Positions 53,676 through 62,510 of a stretch of DNA of 64,000 nt are shown in pieces. The position numbers were made by a program, and so were the translations under genes. This DNA comes from JABDIP01 sp965237625 (GTDB lineage: Bacteria; Pseudomonadota; Alphaproteobacteria; DSM-16000; Inquilinaceae). The notes under the pieces were generated by a model that saw only the letters and a list, made by a program, of their open reading frames with translations, ran no database searches and was not told the DNA's origin. Each line of letters begins with the position of its first letter. Positions within the stretch are counted from its first letter, which is position 1. The DNA lies in assembly GCA_965237625.1 (NCBI GenBank), contig CBDEGD010000014.1:248001-312000 (forward strand), given 5' to 3'.

Positions 53676-54602
53676 CTATCCCGCGCCGGCCTCCGCGGCC
53701 GAGACGCTCCAATACTGCCGCCATTCGCGGATCACATAGGGGTTCTGGCGGTCGGCGGTGCGCTGAACCACTGCCTCGCGGACAAACCGCCCGCCGCCGG
53801 CCGTTCTCGCATCGGCGCGGACGGTAAATGCCGTCCCCACCGATCGGACCCGCACCTCGTCTTCCGCATTCCGGCGCGCCAGCAAGGCATCGACCTGCTC
53901 TTCGCCGAGCCCCGGCATCGCCAGCAGCACCTCCCGCGGCGCCACCACCGGATTGACCTGGGCACGGCCGGAATAGACCGTCAGGAAGGGCGCCAGCCGA
54001 TCGTAGATTGGCCGGGAGAACCCGAGCACCTGCTGCAGTTCCTCAACCGACTCGAAAGGCGCGTCCTTGGCGCCCCACTCCAGCCCGGCGTCGATGTAGT
54101 CGCTATCCTCAGCCCCGGCCGGACGGCGATTGTCGTCCCGGTCGGCAAAATCGCGGATCGCATCGATCAATGCCGCGGACTCGTCCTCCGGTATACCCAG
54201 CACCGTGAACAATCCATTGAACAACCGGTCCTGGGCGCGGTTGATGTCGACCTTTCCGCCCTCGTCGACAACCGTGATCAACACGCTGCCCTCGCCGAGA
54301 ACCAACGGATAGGCGGTGCCGTCCGAGCGCCAGGCCATGGCCGGATCGATCGACAGGATACCGGCGATGGCGCGGTAAACCCCGGCATCGGCCAAAGCCT
54401 GCGCCTTGGCGTTCTCCAGCAGGTTGCCGGCGATCCTGCCTTGGCTGCGCGTCTCCGCAAGAAATGCGGCAGCGATGATCGACAGGATGGCAATTCCCCA
54501 GAGCACCGCGATCAGAGCGATGCCGCGTTGCGCCGAAGCCCCGGAGAGCCCCCGGGGCCGTCTTCCCAACCACACTTGGCGGATGGGCTGCGGACTCATC
54601 AC
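53676..54602 (-). CDS. gspK: Type II secretion minor pseudopilin GspK
   Basis: Minor pseudopilin of 308 residues. The prepilin-type segment is QRGIALIAVLWGIAILSIIA (about 25-45), with cleavage expected after the Gly. Family blocks are VDINRAQDRLFNGLF, ALIDAIRDFADRDDN and the C-terminal VNPVVAPREVLLAMPGLGEE helix-hairpin-helix region. GspK caps the pseudopilus tip with GspI and GspJ. It is the last gene of the cluster, and its start overlaps gspD by 4 bases, an unusual place since gspK normally follows gspJ. Confidence 0.92.
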   Translation of the reverse strand: MMSPQPIRQVWLGRRPRGLSGASAQRGIALIAVLWGIAILSIIAAAFLAETRSQGRIAGNLLENAKAQALADAGVYRAIAGILSIDPAMAWRSDGTAYPLVLGEGSVLITVVDEGGKVDINRAQDRLFNGLFTVLGIPEDESAALIDAIRDFADRDDNRRPAGAEDSDYIDAGLEWGAKDAPFESVEELQQVLGFSRPIYDRLAPFLTVYSGRAQVNPVVAPREVLLAMPGLGEEQVDALLARRNAEDEVRVRSVGTAFTVRADARTAGGGRFVREAVVQRTADRQNPYVIREWRQYWSVSAAEAGAG

Positions 54603-56818
54603 TCGGGCTCTCCACCTGTCAGCACGTCAAGCCCGGTCAAGCGATCCCGCAACTCCGTCGTCACATCGCGCGCATCCTGCAAATCGCGGACGACCCGCGG
54701 CGTAAGCAGGACCAACAACTCGGTCCGGTCGATACGGTTGGATGTGGTCTTGAACAGATTGCCCAGCACCGGGATATCCGACAGCAGCGGGATACCGCTA
54801 ACACTATCCGTCCGGGTATCCTGGATCAGACCGCCCAAGGCGATGGTCTCGCCGCCCTGAACCGCGACCGTACTCTCGAAGCGCCGTTGCGAGATGATTG
54901 GCGAATTGCCGGTGGAAGAAGCCGTCTCGGAGACTGAACTGACTTCCTGAACGATCTCCAGCACCACAAGGCCGCCAGTATTCACCCGCGGGGTCACTTC
55001 CAGGATCACGCCCGTGTCGCGATACTCGATGGTCGTGATGAGGTCCGCGTTCGGGTTGACGGTGGACTGGGACGACTGCACCGCAATCGGCACCTCATCG
55101 CCGATCTGTAAGCGGGCGGCCTCATTGTCGAGCACCAGCAGTTGAGGCGAGGAGATGACCTTGACGTCGGTGATCTCCGTCAACGCATTCAACACTACCT
55201 GAACATCGCTGGTCGACAGAGCATACGAGAAGCCGGGAAATGAAGAGGCAACGGCGCCGCTTGCGGCATCGCTGAATGTGAAGCTGTTGTTGCCGGCCCT
55301 GAAGAACCATTGCAGGCCGTATTGCAGATTGTCGCGGAGGGTCACCTCCACGATGGTGGCCTCGATCAGCGTCTGCAACGGGATGACGTCGAGCTCGCGG
55401 ATGGTCGATAGGATCATCCGGTACTGGGCCGGGGTCGACCAGACCAACAGCGCGTTGTTGCGCTCATCGGCGACGATCCGGATATCTCCCGTGGCACCCG
55501 AAACGGCGATGCCGGGTCCGACCCCCTCCGTAATCGTGATTACCGATGCGGCGCTGTCACCGCCATCGCTTAAGCCGTCAGCACGCGCTTGGGATTCATC
55601 GATAAGTGAGCGTGCCGCGCCTGGTTCCAGCGTTAGTTCCACCGGTTCCAGCCCAGGCGCCAGCCGGTCGCGCTGTTGTGCGGAAGACCCGCCGGGTGTT
55701 GCGAAGAGCTGGCCGAGCACATCGGCCAAATCGGCAGCGCGGCCATTTTGCACCCGGTAGACATAGATCCGGTTGCCGACACCTTCCTCGCCTCGATCCA
55801 GGCGCGTGATCCAGGTCTGAATATCGTCCAGATGGGCCGGCTGCGACGACACCGCCAGTACCGCGTTCAACCGCTCGATGCGCAAGAAACGGATGACACC
55901 CGAAGTGGCGCCCTCACCTCCGGCGCCGAATATCGTCCGCAGTTCTGATATGAGCGATGGGAGATCGGCAAAGCGCACCGGATAAAGACCGAATGACATC
56001 CCCGCCATGCGGTCGACATCGAAGGTGCCGATCAACGATTCCAGATCCCGCGCCTCGACCGACGTGCCGGTGAAAATCAACAGATTGCGCTCGGCATCGG
56101 AATGCAGAACTCGGCCCGGCGGCACAAATGCCTCAAGCACGCCCCGAAGCGAGTCGGCGAAGGTGTATTCAAGCGGGAAGAAATACAGGCCGAAACCTTG
56201 GTCGATCCGACCGGCGTCGCCCCTGAAGCTTGCCGTGCCAATGGTCGCGGCGGCGGCGTCGATCGGCAATACGCGGTTTATCGTTCCGGACCGCACCAGC
56301 GCAGCACCGCGCGCGGCAAGGATATCCTCCAGCGTCGGAATGACGGCATCACGGGGCACCGGCCGCGCCGTGCGCACCGTCACGGTCCCCTGAACGCGGG
56401 GATCGATTTCGTAGTTCATCCCCAGCGTTTCACCGAGGATCGCGGCCACGACATCGGCGATCTCGGCGTTAACGAAGTTGAGCGTGACGCCGCCATTCGC
56501 GGCTACGGCAACCGGCGGCCCGCTCGGCGACTGTGGCGAAACGAGCTGTCCGGTCCCGCGATACAGCTCGGCATTTTGCAATACCGCGCCGCCCGCCCCA
56601 GTTGAAGCTGCCTCGGGCTGCACGCCCTCGGTAAGCCTGGTCGGGGCACCGGTGGGCCGATCCGCGGAGTTCGTTATGCCGACGCCGGTAAAGGGCGGCA
56701 GATTGGACCGGCGGTCGTCCAACGGCACGCATCCGGACAGCAGCCAAGATACCGCCAGGGCACAGACAATACCCCTCGTCGCCTTCGGCCAATGCCGAGC
56801 CGTGTCGCCCCCACCCAT
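54599..56818 (-). CDS. gspD: Type II secretion outer-membrane secretin GspD
   Basis: Secretin of 739 residues. ATG 56818 gives a lipoprotein-type signal ending LLSGC (IVCALAVSWLLSGC). The periplasmic N0-N3 domains follow (VTLNFVNAEIADVVAAILGE, VTVRTARPVPRDAVIPTLED), then the secretin domain with SPQLLVLDNEAARLQIGDEV and VGEVVPIA-like strands, TLIEATIVEVTLRDNLQYGL and GLIQDTRTDSVSGIPLLSDI. It forms the multimeric outer-membrane channel for folded exoproteins. The longer open frame to 56920 has no better start. The lipobox may allow self-targeting without a pilotin. Confidence 0.93.
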   Translation of the reverse strand: MGGGDTARHWPKATRGIVCALAVSWLLSGCVPLDDRRSNLPPFTGVGITNSADRPTGAPTRLTEGVQPEAASTGAGGAVLQNAELYRGTGQLVSPQSPSGPPVAVAANGGVTLNFVNAEIADVVAAILGETLGMNYEIDPRVQGTVTVRTARPVPRDAVIPTLEDILAARGAALVRSGTINRVLPIDAAAATIGTASFRGDAGRIDQGFGLYFFPLEYTFADSLRGVLEAFVPPGRVLHSDAERNLLIFTGTSVEARDLESLIGTFDVDRMAGMSFGLYPVRFADLPSLISELRTIFGAGGEGATSGVIRFLRIERLNAVLAVSSQPAHLDDIQTWITRLDRGEEGVGNRIYVYRVQNGRAADLADVLGQLFATPGGSSAQQRDRLAPGLEPVELTLEPGAARSLIDESQARADGLSDGGDSAASVITITEGVGPGIAVSGATGDIRIVADERNNALLVWSTPAQYRMILSTIRELDVIPLQTLIEATIVEVTLRDNLQYGLQWFFRAGNNSFTFSDAASGAVASSFPGFSYALSTSDVQVVLNALTEITDVKVISSPQLLVLDNEAARLQIGDEVPIAVQSSQSTVNPNADLITTIEYRDTGVILEVTPRVNTGGLVVLEIVQEVSSVSETASSTGNSPIISQRRFESTVAVQGGETIALGGLIQDTRTDSVSGIPLLSDIPVLGNLFKTTSNRIDRTELLVLLTPRVVRDLQDARDVTTELRDRLTGLDVLTGGEPE

Positions 56819-56971
56819 ATTAATCTCGTCGCTCGCCCTACTTGGATGACGCGTAGCGCACTCCATTTGACCGGATGGTAGGCGGGCACGGTAGGCCCGG
56901 TATACAAAAACTTGAGTCACCTGGATGTTCCATCCGTAAAGCGGCCAGACAGGGGCAATGTTCGGGCAATG

Positions 56972-57472
56972 TCACTCCTCACGATATTCGATCTCGAATA
57001 TCTGCTCGTCGCCATCGCGCCGGAAAACCAGACGAAACGGTTTGATATCGACCAGCGTCCAGCCGGACAGCTCGTCGCCTTCGGCCATGGGCCGCAGCCT
57101 GCCACCGGATGCGGACCGCAGCAGCGCCAACTCGCGCGGACCGGTGATGATACCCACGACCTCCAATTCGAGCGACCCAGACCGCGACGGCGCGACTTCG
57201 TCGGTTTCGGCTTCCAATTCGAAGTCGAATAGCAAGCGGCGAGCGGGAGAAAATACGGGCCGTTCGACGATCTCCGAATAGGCGGCGACCGGTGGCAGGA
57301 CGAACGGGTCGGACACGGTCACCACGGCTGGTGCGCCAGCGGTCGGCGTAACGCCGGTTTCGACGGGTATGTCCGGCGTCCGATTGAACTGCTGATACAC
57401 GGCCGCACCCAGTGCAAGGCAAAGCAACGCCGGCAGAACCGGGCCGCCGAGAATGCCATTCCGCCCGCTCAT
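56972..57472 (-). CDS. gspC: Type II secretion inner-membrane protein, GspC-like (short)
   Basis: Single-pass inner-membrane protein of 166 residues. Its membrane helix is VLPALLCLALGAAVYQQF (about 12-29). The periplasmic homology region (LELEVVGIITGPRELALL, then GDELSGWTLVDIKPF) matches the GspC HR domain that contacts the secretin. No PDZ domain is present, so it is much shorter than enterobacterial GspC. It could also be named GspN by position. It lies between gspM and gspD, 75 and 153 bases away. Confidence 0.78.
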   Translation of the reverse strand: MSGRNGILGGPVLPALLCLALGAAVYQQFNRTPDIPVETGVTPTAGAPAVVTVSDPFVLPPVAAYSEIVERPVFSPARRLLFDFELEAETDEVAPSRSGSLELEVVGIITGPRELALLRSASGGRLRPMAEGDELSGWTLVDIKPFRLVFRRDGDEQIFEIEYREE

Positions 57473-57547
57473 GACCGATCCCCGCGCGATATCTCGCGCC
57501 GATTCCGGGCGCCGGTGTCTTGTCTATCGACCCTCATCCGCGCCACC

Positions 57548-58126
57548 CTATTCCATCACCGGCGGCAGAAATCCGAACAGATCGAACCAGACCAGCAATT
57601 CGGTCTCCTCTTCGGCGTCCCCCCGCCGTGCTTGGCGGCTAAGCCGGCCCTGGATTTCCAGATTGTCGATGAACAGATAGGGCGCGCCGGACTCCAGCTG
57701 ATGGATCGTGTGGAGCAGCGGCTCGACGCTCATCATCGATTGCACCCGGATGGCCACCTTCCGGCTTTCGTCATTGGCCGGCGATGGCATGGTCTGAATG
57801 CTCTGCAACTCACCGCCCTGGCCCTCGACGATCGCCTTCACATTGTTCTGAAGCGACGCGGCCGCGACCGCATAGGTGCCGTCCTCCAGATAATGCCCGC
57901 GCTGCGCCACCAGGGTGCGCAACGATTCCAGCCTTTCCTCAAGGCTCGGTCGCGCCGCGGCCTGGCGGTCGAAACGTGCCAGCAATCCGCGGGTCTCGAC
58001 GATCGCTTCGGCGTCCCGCCGATAGCCGTCCAGCAGCGGCGCCAGCGCCAGAAAATGGATCGCAGCCAACGAGACCAGCAGCAATGCGATCGCTGCGACG
58101 CGGCCGACCCAAATTGGCAGGATCAT
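57548..58126 (-). CDS. gspM: Type II secretion assembly protein GspM
   Basis: Inner-membrane protein of 192 residues of the GspM subtype with one N-terminal helix (VGRVAAIALLLVSLAAIHFL, about 7-26), a coiled-coil stretch (RDAEAIVETRGLLARF) and a small ferredoxin-like periplasmic domain (MMSVEPLLHTIHQLESGAPY). GspM binds GspL and positions the assembly platform. Its start overlaps the gspL stop by 4 bases. Confidence 0.88.
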   Translation of the reverse strand: MILPIWVGRVAAIALLLVSLAAIHFLALAPLLDGYRRDAEAIVETRGLLARFDRQAAARPSLEERLESLRTLVAQRGHYLEDGTYAVAAASLQNNVKAIVEGQGGELQSIQTMPSPANDESRKVAIRVQSMMSVEPLLHTIHQLESGAPYLFIDNLEIQGRLSRQARRGDAEEETELLVWFDLFGFLPPVME

Positions 58127-59253
58127 GTGCCGCCCTCCGGATCCAGGGCGATCTCGGCAGACAGGTTGAAACGTTCAAGCCCGATCCGGCCATCCAGTGT
58201 CACCGGCGCCTCGAACCGCACTTCGGCGAACAGCTCCGATGCTTCAAGAATTGGGATCAGGGCCGATGCCGCGCCCGAATAACCGGCCATGGTCAGTTGA
58301 TCGTCAAAGACACGGATTTGAAGGAGCCATGTATCGTCGGGCAGCAATCGCGTGATCTCGTTCAACAGCGCGACCGCCGCCGGATGTGACGCCTTGCGCT
58401 GGACCAGCAGGTCGGAGATACCGGCGGTCTCGGCAACCCTCCGGCGCAAAACTTCAACGGCAGCGGCCTCGGTCCGACGGGCGTCGAGTAGCGCCTCGTA
58501 TCTCGCAAGCGTCGCCTGCTGGCGCTGCATGGGTAAGATCACGAGAATGGCCGCCAACAACCCGGCGCAAACCCATAGAACTGCCGCCAGCCGGCCCATG
58601 AAACCGCCGCGCCGCACTTCCGGTCGGCGAAACACGAAACCGGCCTCCGGTGTATCGGCATCCCGCTCATCCGCGAAGCAGACCGTATCGGCGACTAGCC
58701 CCCACGCCTCGACAACTGCTTCCAGCGTGGCCACGGCTGCCCTCGGTGCCGCCGCCAGATCGACGCTGAGAGTTTGCGCCTCCGTGTCGGCGGACAGGGG
58801 CCGCACATCGAACATCACGTCTTCGGCGGCGAACGGGGTGTATCGGTCCATCTCGAACGACACCACTTCGCGCAGGTTTTCCCGTGCCGCCAAGGGCAGC
58901 TCTATGGTCCGGCGCAGTATCTGGTCATCCGACAGGACAAGGACAATGTGCCCGGCCCTCCGGCGAAATTTCGAGACGAGCCCGGTGATCGCGCCGCGCG
59001 CGGCGGCCGGCGCCAGCGGGTCGAACGGGACACGGCCGATATCCGTCATGCCGCCCGGCTTGCGGAACCGCAGAATGGCTTCGCCCGACTCGAGAATGAC
59101 GATCAGAGTCCCGGATCGGCGGCGGAGGGCCGACCGCAGCCACAAGGGCACGCACGCCGCAAGCTCACGGCCCCACCATCTGAAGAATCCGGCGATTGCG
59201 CCGGGCAGTGACCTGATCGAGGTAACCCCGCCAAACTCGGTCGTGCTGCTCAT
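58123..59253 (-). CDS. gspL: Type II secretion assembly protein GspL
   Basis: Protein of 376 residues. The cytoplasmic actin-like domain (about 40-210) binds the GspE ATPase and shows VVSFEMDRYTPFAAEDVMFD. A membrane helix follows (AVLWVCAGLLAAILVILPM, about 229-247), then a periplasmic coiled coil and ferredoxin-like domain. It links GspE to GspM and the outer components. The start at 59253 overlaps gspJ by 4 bases. Confidence 0.9.
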   Translation of the reverse strand: MSSTTEFGGVTSIRSLPGAIAGFFRWWGRELAACVPLWLRSALRRRSGTLIVILESGEAILRFRKPGGMTDIGRVPFDPLAPAAARGAITGLVSKFRRRAGHIVLVLSDDQILRRTIELPLAARENLREVVSFEMDRYTPFAAEDVMFDVRPLSADTEAQTLSVDLAAAPRAAVATLEAVVEAWGLVADTVCFADERDADTPEAGFVFRRPEVRRGGFMGRLAAVLWVCAGLLAAILVILPMQRQQATLARYEALLDARRTEAAAVEVLRRRVAETAGISDLLVQRKASHPAAVALLNEITRLLPDDTWLLQIRVFDDQLTMAGYSGAASALIPILEASELFAEVRFEAPVTLDGRIGLERFNLSAEIALDPEGGT

Positions 59254-59912
59254 CGATTCTGCCTCGCGGCCGTGGAGGCAAGCGCCGGCGCGATGGTCAG
59301 GGGTGGCCAGTACCGGCCGTCATCCACGTCGAACTCCACGCTCACGCGGACCAACTGCGGCAGGCCATTGGTGCCGTCCCATGTCTCCATCCAATCCGGC
59401 GCGCGGCCCTCTTCGCGCGCACCATAATACGTGATGGTCAGATCGCGAACATCGGACATCAGGACGGTCTGGTCTTCGTAGTCTTCCGGTGCCGATGGCG
59501 GGGTCTCGGGTCGCTGCAGGCGCCAAGCCAGCGTCAAATCCTCGCCATCCACATGCCGGGAGAGCCGCAATGCAAACCCATAGGCGCCGCCGATCCCACG
59601 ATGCGCCGGCAATGGCGCGGCAAAAAAGATCTCATCCCGCCGGCCGTAGAACGGCACAGCATCCCGACTGCGGTTCGCATCGAACAGCGTTACCTCACGC
59701 GCCCTGCCCACAAGCCGTCGCAGAACCGCCTGCGCAATCTCGACCTCGTTGATCTGCTCCAGCCGCTCATGACCCGCTTCCCAACTTCGCGCACCGAACC
59801 GGATGCCGCCGAACAACAACACCGAAATCAGGCCGAGCAAGGCCATGGCGACCAGCAATTCGACCAGAGTGAAGCCGAATTGGCGGCCAGTGCGACGGGC
59901 GTCAGACATCAT
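59250..59912 (-). CDS. gspJ: Type II secretion minor pseudopilin GspJ
   Basis: Minor pseudopilin of 220 residues. The prepilin signal is GRQFGFTLVELLVAMALLGL, with processing after Gly before Phe and Glu at mature position 5. A long C-terminal globular domain follows (EVEIAQAVLRRLVGRAREVT). GspJ forms the tip complex with GspI and GspK. Its start overlaps gspI by 11 bases. Confidence 0.92.
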   Translation of the reverse strand: MMSDARRTGRQFGFTLVELLVAMALLGLISVLLFGGIRFGARSWEAGHERLEQINEVEIAQAVLRRLVGRAREVTLFDANRSRDAVPFYGRRDEIFFAAPLPAHRGIGGAYGFALRLSRHVDGEDLTLAWRLQRPETPPSAPEDYEDQTVLMSDVRDLTITYYGAREEGRAPDWMETWDGTNGLPQLVRVSVEFDVDDGRYWPPLTIAPALASTAARQNR

Positions 59913-60315
59913 TCGGCGCCAGCCTTATGCTCGTCAGGGTCATCGTGCGACCGGCATCCCATTCAACCGTCACGTCGACGCGAAAGGCGAACAGGCTTCG
60001 GATCACGGCCGCCGGAGCGCTCTCGCCAATGTCGATCGGCTCGACCGACACCGTCCAGCGTGTCCCATTCTCCAGCACTCCGGTTACCTGGCCCGGGCGC
60101 ACCGGGATCGATTGGCCAACCTCCTCCATCAGCGATTGCGCCTGCAGCGTGGCGGTGGAAATCGTGACCGACCGGTCGGTCATTCTCAGCCCGTCGGAGA
60201 ACGCGACCAGCAGCCCGCCCAACGACACCGCCAGAATGGCAAAGGCGACCAGCACCTCCAGCAGGGTGAAGCCCCGCTCGGCGCGTCGGGAAACGGCGCG
60301 AGCCAACTCAGCCAT
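59902..60315 (-). CDS. gspI: Type II secretion minor pseudopilin GspI
   Basis: Minor pseudopilin of 137 residues. The prepilin signal is ERGFTLLEVLVAFAILAVSL, with the conserved Glu5 of the mature protein. GspI nucleates the tip complex with GspJ and GspK. Its start overlaps the gspH stop by 8 bases, which points to coupled translation along the pseudopilin block. Confidence 0.92.
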   Translation of the reverse strand: MAELARAVSRRAERGFTLLEVLVAFAILAVSLGGLLVAFSDGLRMTDRSVTISTATLQAQSLMEEVGQSIPVRPGQVTGVLENGTRWTVSVEPIDIGESAPAAVIRSLFAFRVDVTVEWDAGRTMTLTSIRLAPNDV

Positions 60316-60826
60316 CGACCGCCACCCGGCCGGTCAGCCAGTCGATGCGCACATCGAAGTCGCGGCCGGAATCGCTCTCCGGATCGCTCCCAGGATCTGT
60401 AATGGTCACGCGGCCGCCGGTCGAGGTGCCATCGGGATAGAAGCGGATTCGGCCACTGCCATCATCGATGAGCTCGGCGGTGCCGGTAAACAGTTGCAAA
60501 CCAAGCCCGCTATCGATCGTCATGCCGCGCCCGGACTCGATGGTCAGGGTGCGATCGTCCAGATCCACCACCACCGCCACCTCGCGGTTGTCCCGGATCG
60601 CCACGCCGCGCGCCGAACGTAGCAGGGACACGACCTGCCGCGCCGTCGCCTTGGCCTCGAGCCGTGGCGCCAGGCGCCCGAAATAGGGCGCCGCGATCGA
60701 GGCCATCAACCCCATGATCAGCAGGACGACCAGCAATTCGACCAGGGTGAACCCGGCCGTGCGGCCGCGGCTACCAGCTGGTGATGTCCTGATTCTCACC
60801 GTCGCCACCTTCGCGCCCATCGGCAC
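60308..60826 (-). CDS. gspH: Type II secretion minor pseudopilin GspH
   Basis: Pseudopilin of up to 172 residues with the processing site TAGFTLVELLVVLLIMGLMA. The GspH-type globular domain follows (ARQVVSLLRSARGVAIRDNR and later the DVRIDWLTGRVAVDG tail). The start is uncertain. ATG 60826 overlaps gspG by 56 bases and yields a long, uncleaved-type leader; GTG codons at about 60808 and 60799 would give leaders of normal size. Confidence 0.9.
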   Translation of the reverse strand: MPMGAKVATVRIRTSPAGSRGRTAGFTLVELLVVLLIMGLMASIAAPYFGRLAPRLEAKATARQVVSLLRSARGVAIRDNREVAVVVDLDDRTLTIESGRGMTIDSGLGLQLFTGTAELIDDGSGRIRFYPDGTSTGGRVTITDPGSDPESDSGRDFDVRIDWLTGRVAVDG

Positions 60827-61202
60827 CCAGGGTGTACAGGTCGAATTCGCCCTGTTCGCCCGGATATCGGTAGAGATAGGGGTTGCCCCAGGGATCGGTC
60901 AGCGACTTGTCGTTGCGGATGTAGGGACCGTTCCAATTGCTGACATTCGCCGGCCGCTCGACCAGCACGGTCAGCCCGTCCCCCTGGGATGGGTATTGCC
61001 CGATCTCCAAACGGTAGAGGTCCAGCACACCCGACAGCCGGTCGATCTGGACCGTGGCGGTATCCACCTTCGCGCCGCTGAGATACTGGATCACCCGCGG
61101 CGCCACCAGAACCGCCAACAGGCCGATGATGGCCATGACCACCAACAGCTCCATCAACGTAAAGCCGCCTTCCCGCCGCGAACGACGATCATCGCGTCTC
61201 AT
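60771..61202 (-). CDS. gspG: Type II secretion major pseudopilin GspG
   Basis: Major pseudopilin of 143 residues. The processing site is EGGFTLMELLVVMAIIGLLA, with Glu5 of the mature protein. The calcium-binding and conserved DPWGNPYLYRYPGEQGEFDL region and YTLGADGREGGDGENQDITS end are typical. GspG polymerises into the pseudopilus. Start 61202 follows AGGAGGGCAGA. Upstream lies a triplicated 17-18-base repeat. Confidence 0.95.
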   Translation of the reverse strand: MRRDDRRSRREGGFTLMELLVVMAIIGLLAVLVAPRVIQYLSGAKVDTATVQIDRLSGVLDLYRLEIGQYPSQGDGLTVLVERPANVSNWNGPYIRNDKSLTDPWGNPYLYRYPGEQGEFDLYTLGADGREGGDGENQDITSW

Positions 61203-61210
61203 TCTGCCCT

Positions 61211-61263
61211 CCTGGTCTTCATCGCCTGCCCGGTCTTCATCGCTGCCTGGTCTTCATCGCCTG
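61211..61263. repeat. Triplicated 17-18-base unit before gspG
   Basis: Three near-identical copies of CTGGTCTTCATCGCCTG fill the gap between gspF and gspG (about 61212-61228, 61230-61248 and 61247-61263, with small differences). In the gspG direction each copy contains GCGATGAAGACC, so it carries a spare ATG just ahead of the real ribosome site. This is probably slippage, but it may affect gspG translation. Confidence 0.7.
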
Positions 61264-61282
61264 ATTGCCTCATCAGCTCTGC

Positions 61283-62506
61283 TCAAATCGGAAGATCATA
61301 CGCGCCGAGGATCGCCGACATCATCGACCCGACGATCAGGGCAACGATCACGCCGAGCCCCAGGGTCACCCCCGGAATCAGCAGCGCCAACATCCGTTGC
61401 ACCGCACGTTTGACCTCGTCCTCGTAAATTTCCCCAACCTTGACCAGCATCTGCTCGAACTGGTCGCCTTCCTCTCCGACCCGGATCATGCGCACCGCCA
61501 ACGGCGGAATCGGCTCGCACGCCTCGAGGGCGGCTGAGAGGTGTTCGCCGCGCTTCAGCCGCGGCGCCAATCCGCCCAGCGCCTGCCGCATGGACCGGTT
61601 GCCGACAGTCCCGATGGCGGTCGGCAACGCTTCCATCAACGGCAGGCCATTGCCCAGCAATGTCGCAAGCGTGCGGGTGAACCGCGCCGTCTCCAACCTG
61701 ACCACCAAGGCACGAAACAACGGCAACCATAAGACAAAGCGATCCCAGGCCAACCGCCCCGACTCCTGGCCAAGCCAGCGTTTGAGCACCAGGAAGGACA
61801 GCGCCAGCACCAGCGCGACCACCGCGCCATAGGCCCGCAGCCCTTCGCCGATCGCCAGCATGATTTGGGTCGAGAACGGCATTTCCGCGCCGGTCTGCTC
61901 AAAGAGCGGGCGAAATTCCGGCAGCACGACCACCAGCAACAGCACCAGCGCCGCCACGGCGGTGACCAGCACGAAAGCCGGATAGATCAGCGACGAAACC
62001 ACGTACTCCTTCAGCGCCCGGGCATGTTCCAGGGTCTGGGCGAGTTGCTCCAACACCGTTTCCAGATGGCCGCCGGCCTCGCCGGACCGGACCATGCCGG
62101 AAAAGATGGCCGGAAGCGCCTGGTCGCCTTCCTCCAGTGCATCGGCCAAGGTCGCGCCGGACCGCACCCGATCCAACACGCGCCGGGTAAAGGCCTGGCG
62201 CGGCCCGCTCTCCGACACATCGGCCAGGATGGCCAGCGCCCGGTCCAGCGGCAGCCTCGCCTGCATCAGGGTCGACAGCTCGCGGATCAGGATCACCAGA
62301 TCGGCTTCGCGCAGGCGGCGGCTGGCGGCAAAGCCCTTGAATCGGCTGGCCGGGCGAGCGGCGCGGCTGCTGACTTCCTCGGCGCGGATCGGCACGCCGC
62401 CATCGCTCTGCAGCCGGTCGATGATCTCCGCCCGGCCAGCCGCCTCCATCTCGCCCTCGACGATCTCACCGGATGCGGTGACGGCCTTGTAGCGAAATCG
62501 GGGCAT
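61283..62506 (-). CDS. gspF: Type II secretion inner-membrane platform protein GspF
   Basis: Polytopic protein of 407 residues with three membrane helices and two T2SSF domains (about 70-200 and 270-395). Landmarks are ELSTLMQARLPLDRALAILA, MVRSGEAGGHLETVLEQLAQ and MIRVGEEGDQFEQML. The first residues MPRFRYKAVTASGEIVEGEM are the usual N-terminus. It connects the ATPase GspE to pseudopilus growth. It follows gspE after 4 bases. Confidence 0.95.
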   Translation of the reverse strand: MPRFRYKAVTASGEIVEGEMEAAGRAEIIDRLQSDGGVPIRAEEVSSRAARPASRFKGFAASRRLREADLVILIRELSTLMQARLPLDRALAILADVSESGPRQAFTRRVLDRVRSGATLADALEEGDQALPAIFSGMVRSGEAGGHLETVLEQLAQTLEHARALKEYVVSSLIYPAFVLVTAVAALVLLLVVVLPEFRPLFEQTGAEMPFSTQIMLAIGEGLRAYGAVVALVLALSFLVLKRWLGQESGRLAWDRFVLWLPLFRALVVRLETARFTRTLATLLGNGLPLMEALPTAIGTVGNRSMRQALGGLAPRLKRGEHLSAALEACEPIPPLAVRMIRVGEEGDQFEQMLVKVGEIYEDEVKRAVQRMLALLIPGVTLGLGVIVALIVGSMMSAILGAYDLPI

Positions 62507-62510
62507 CGGT

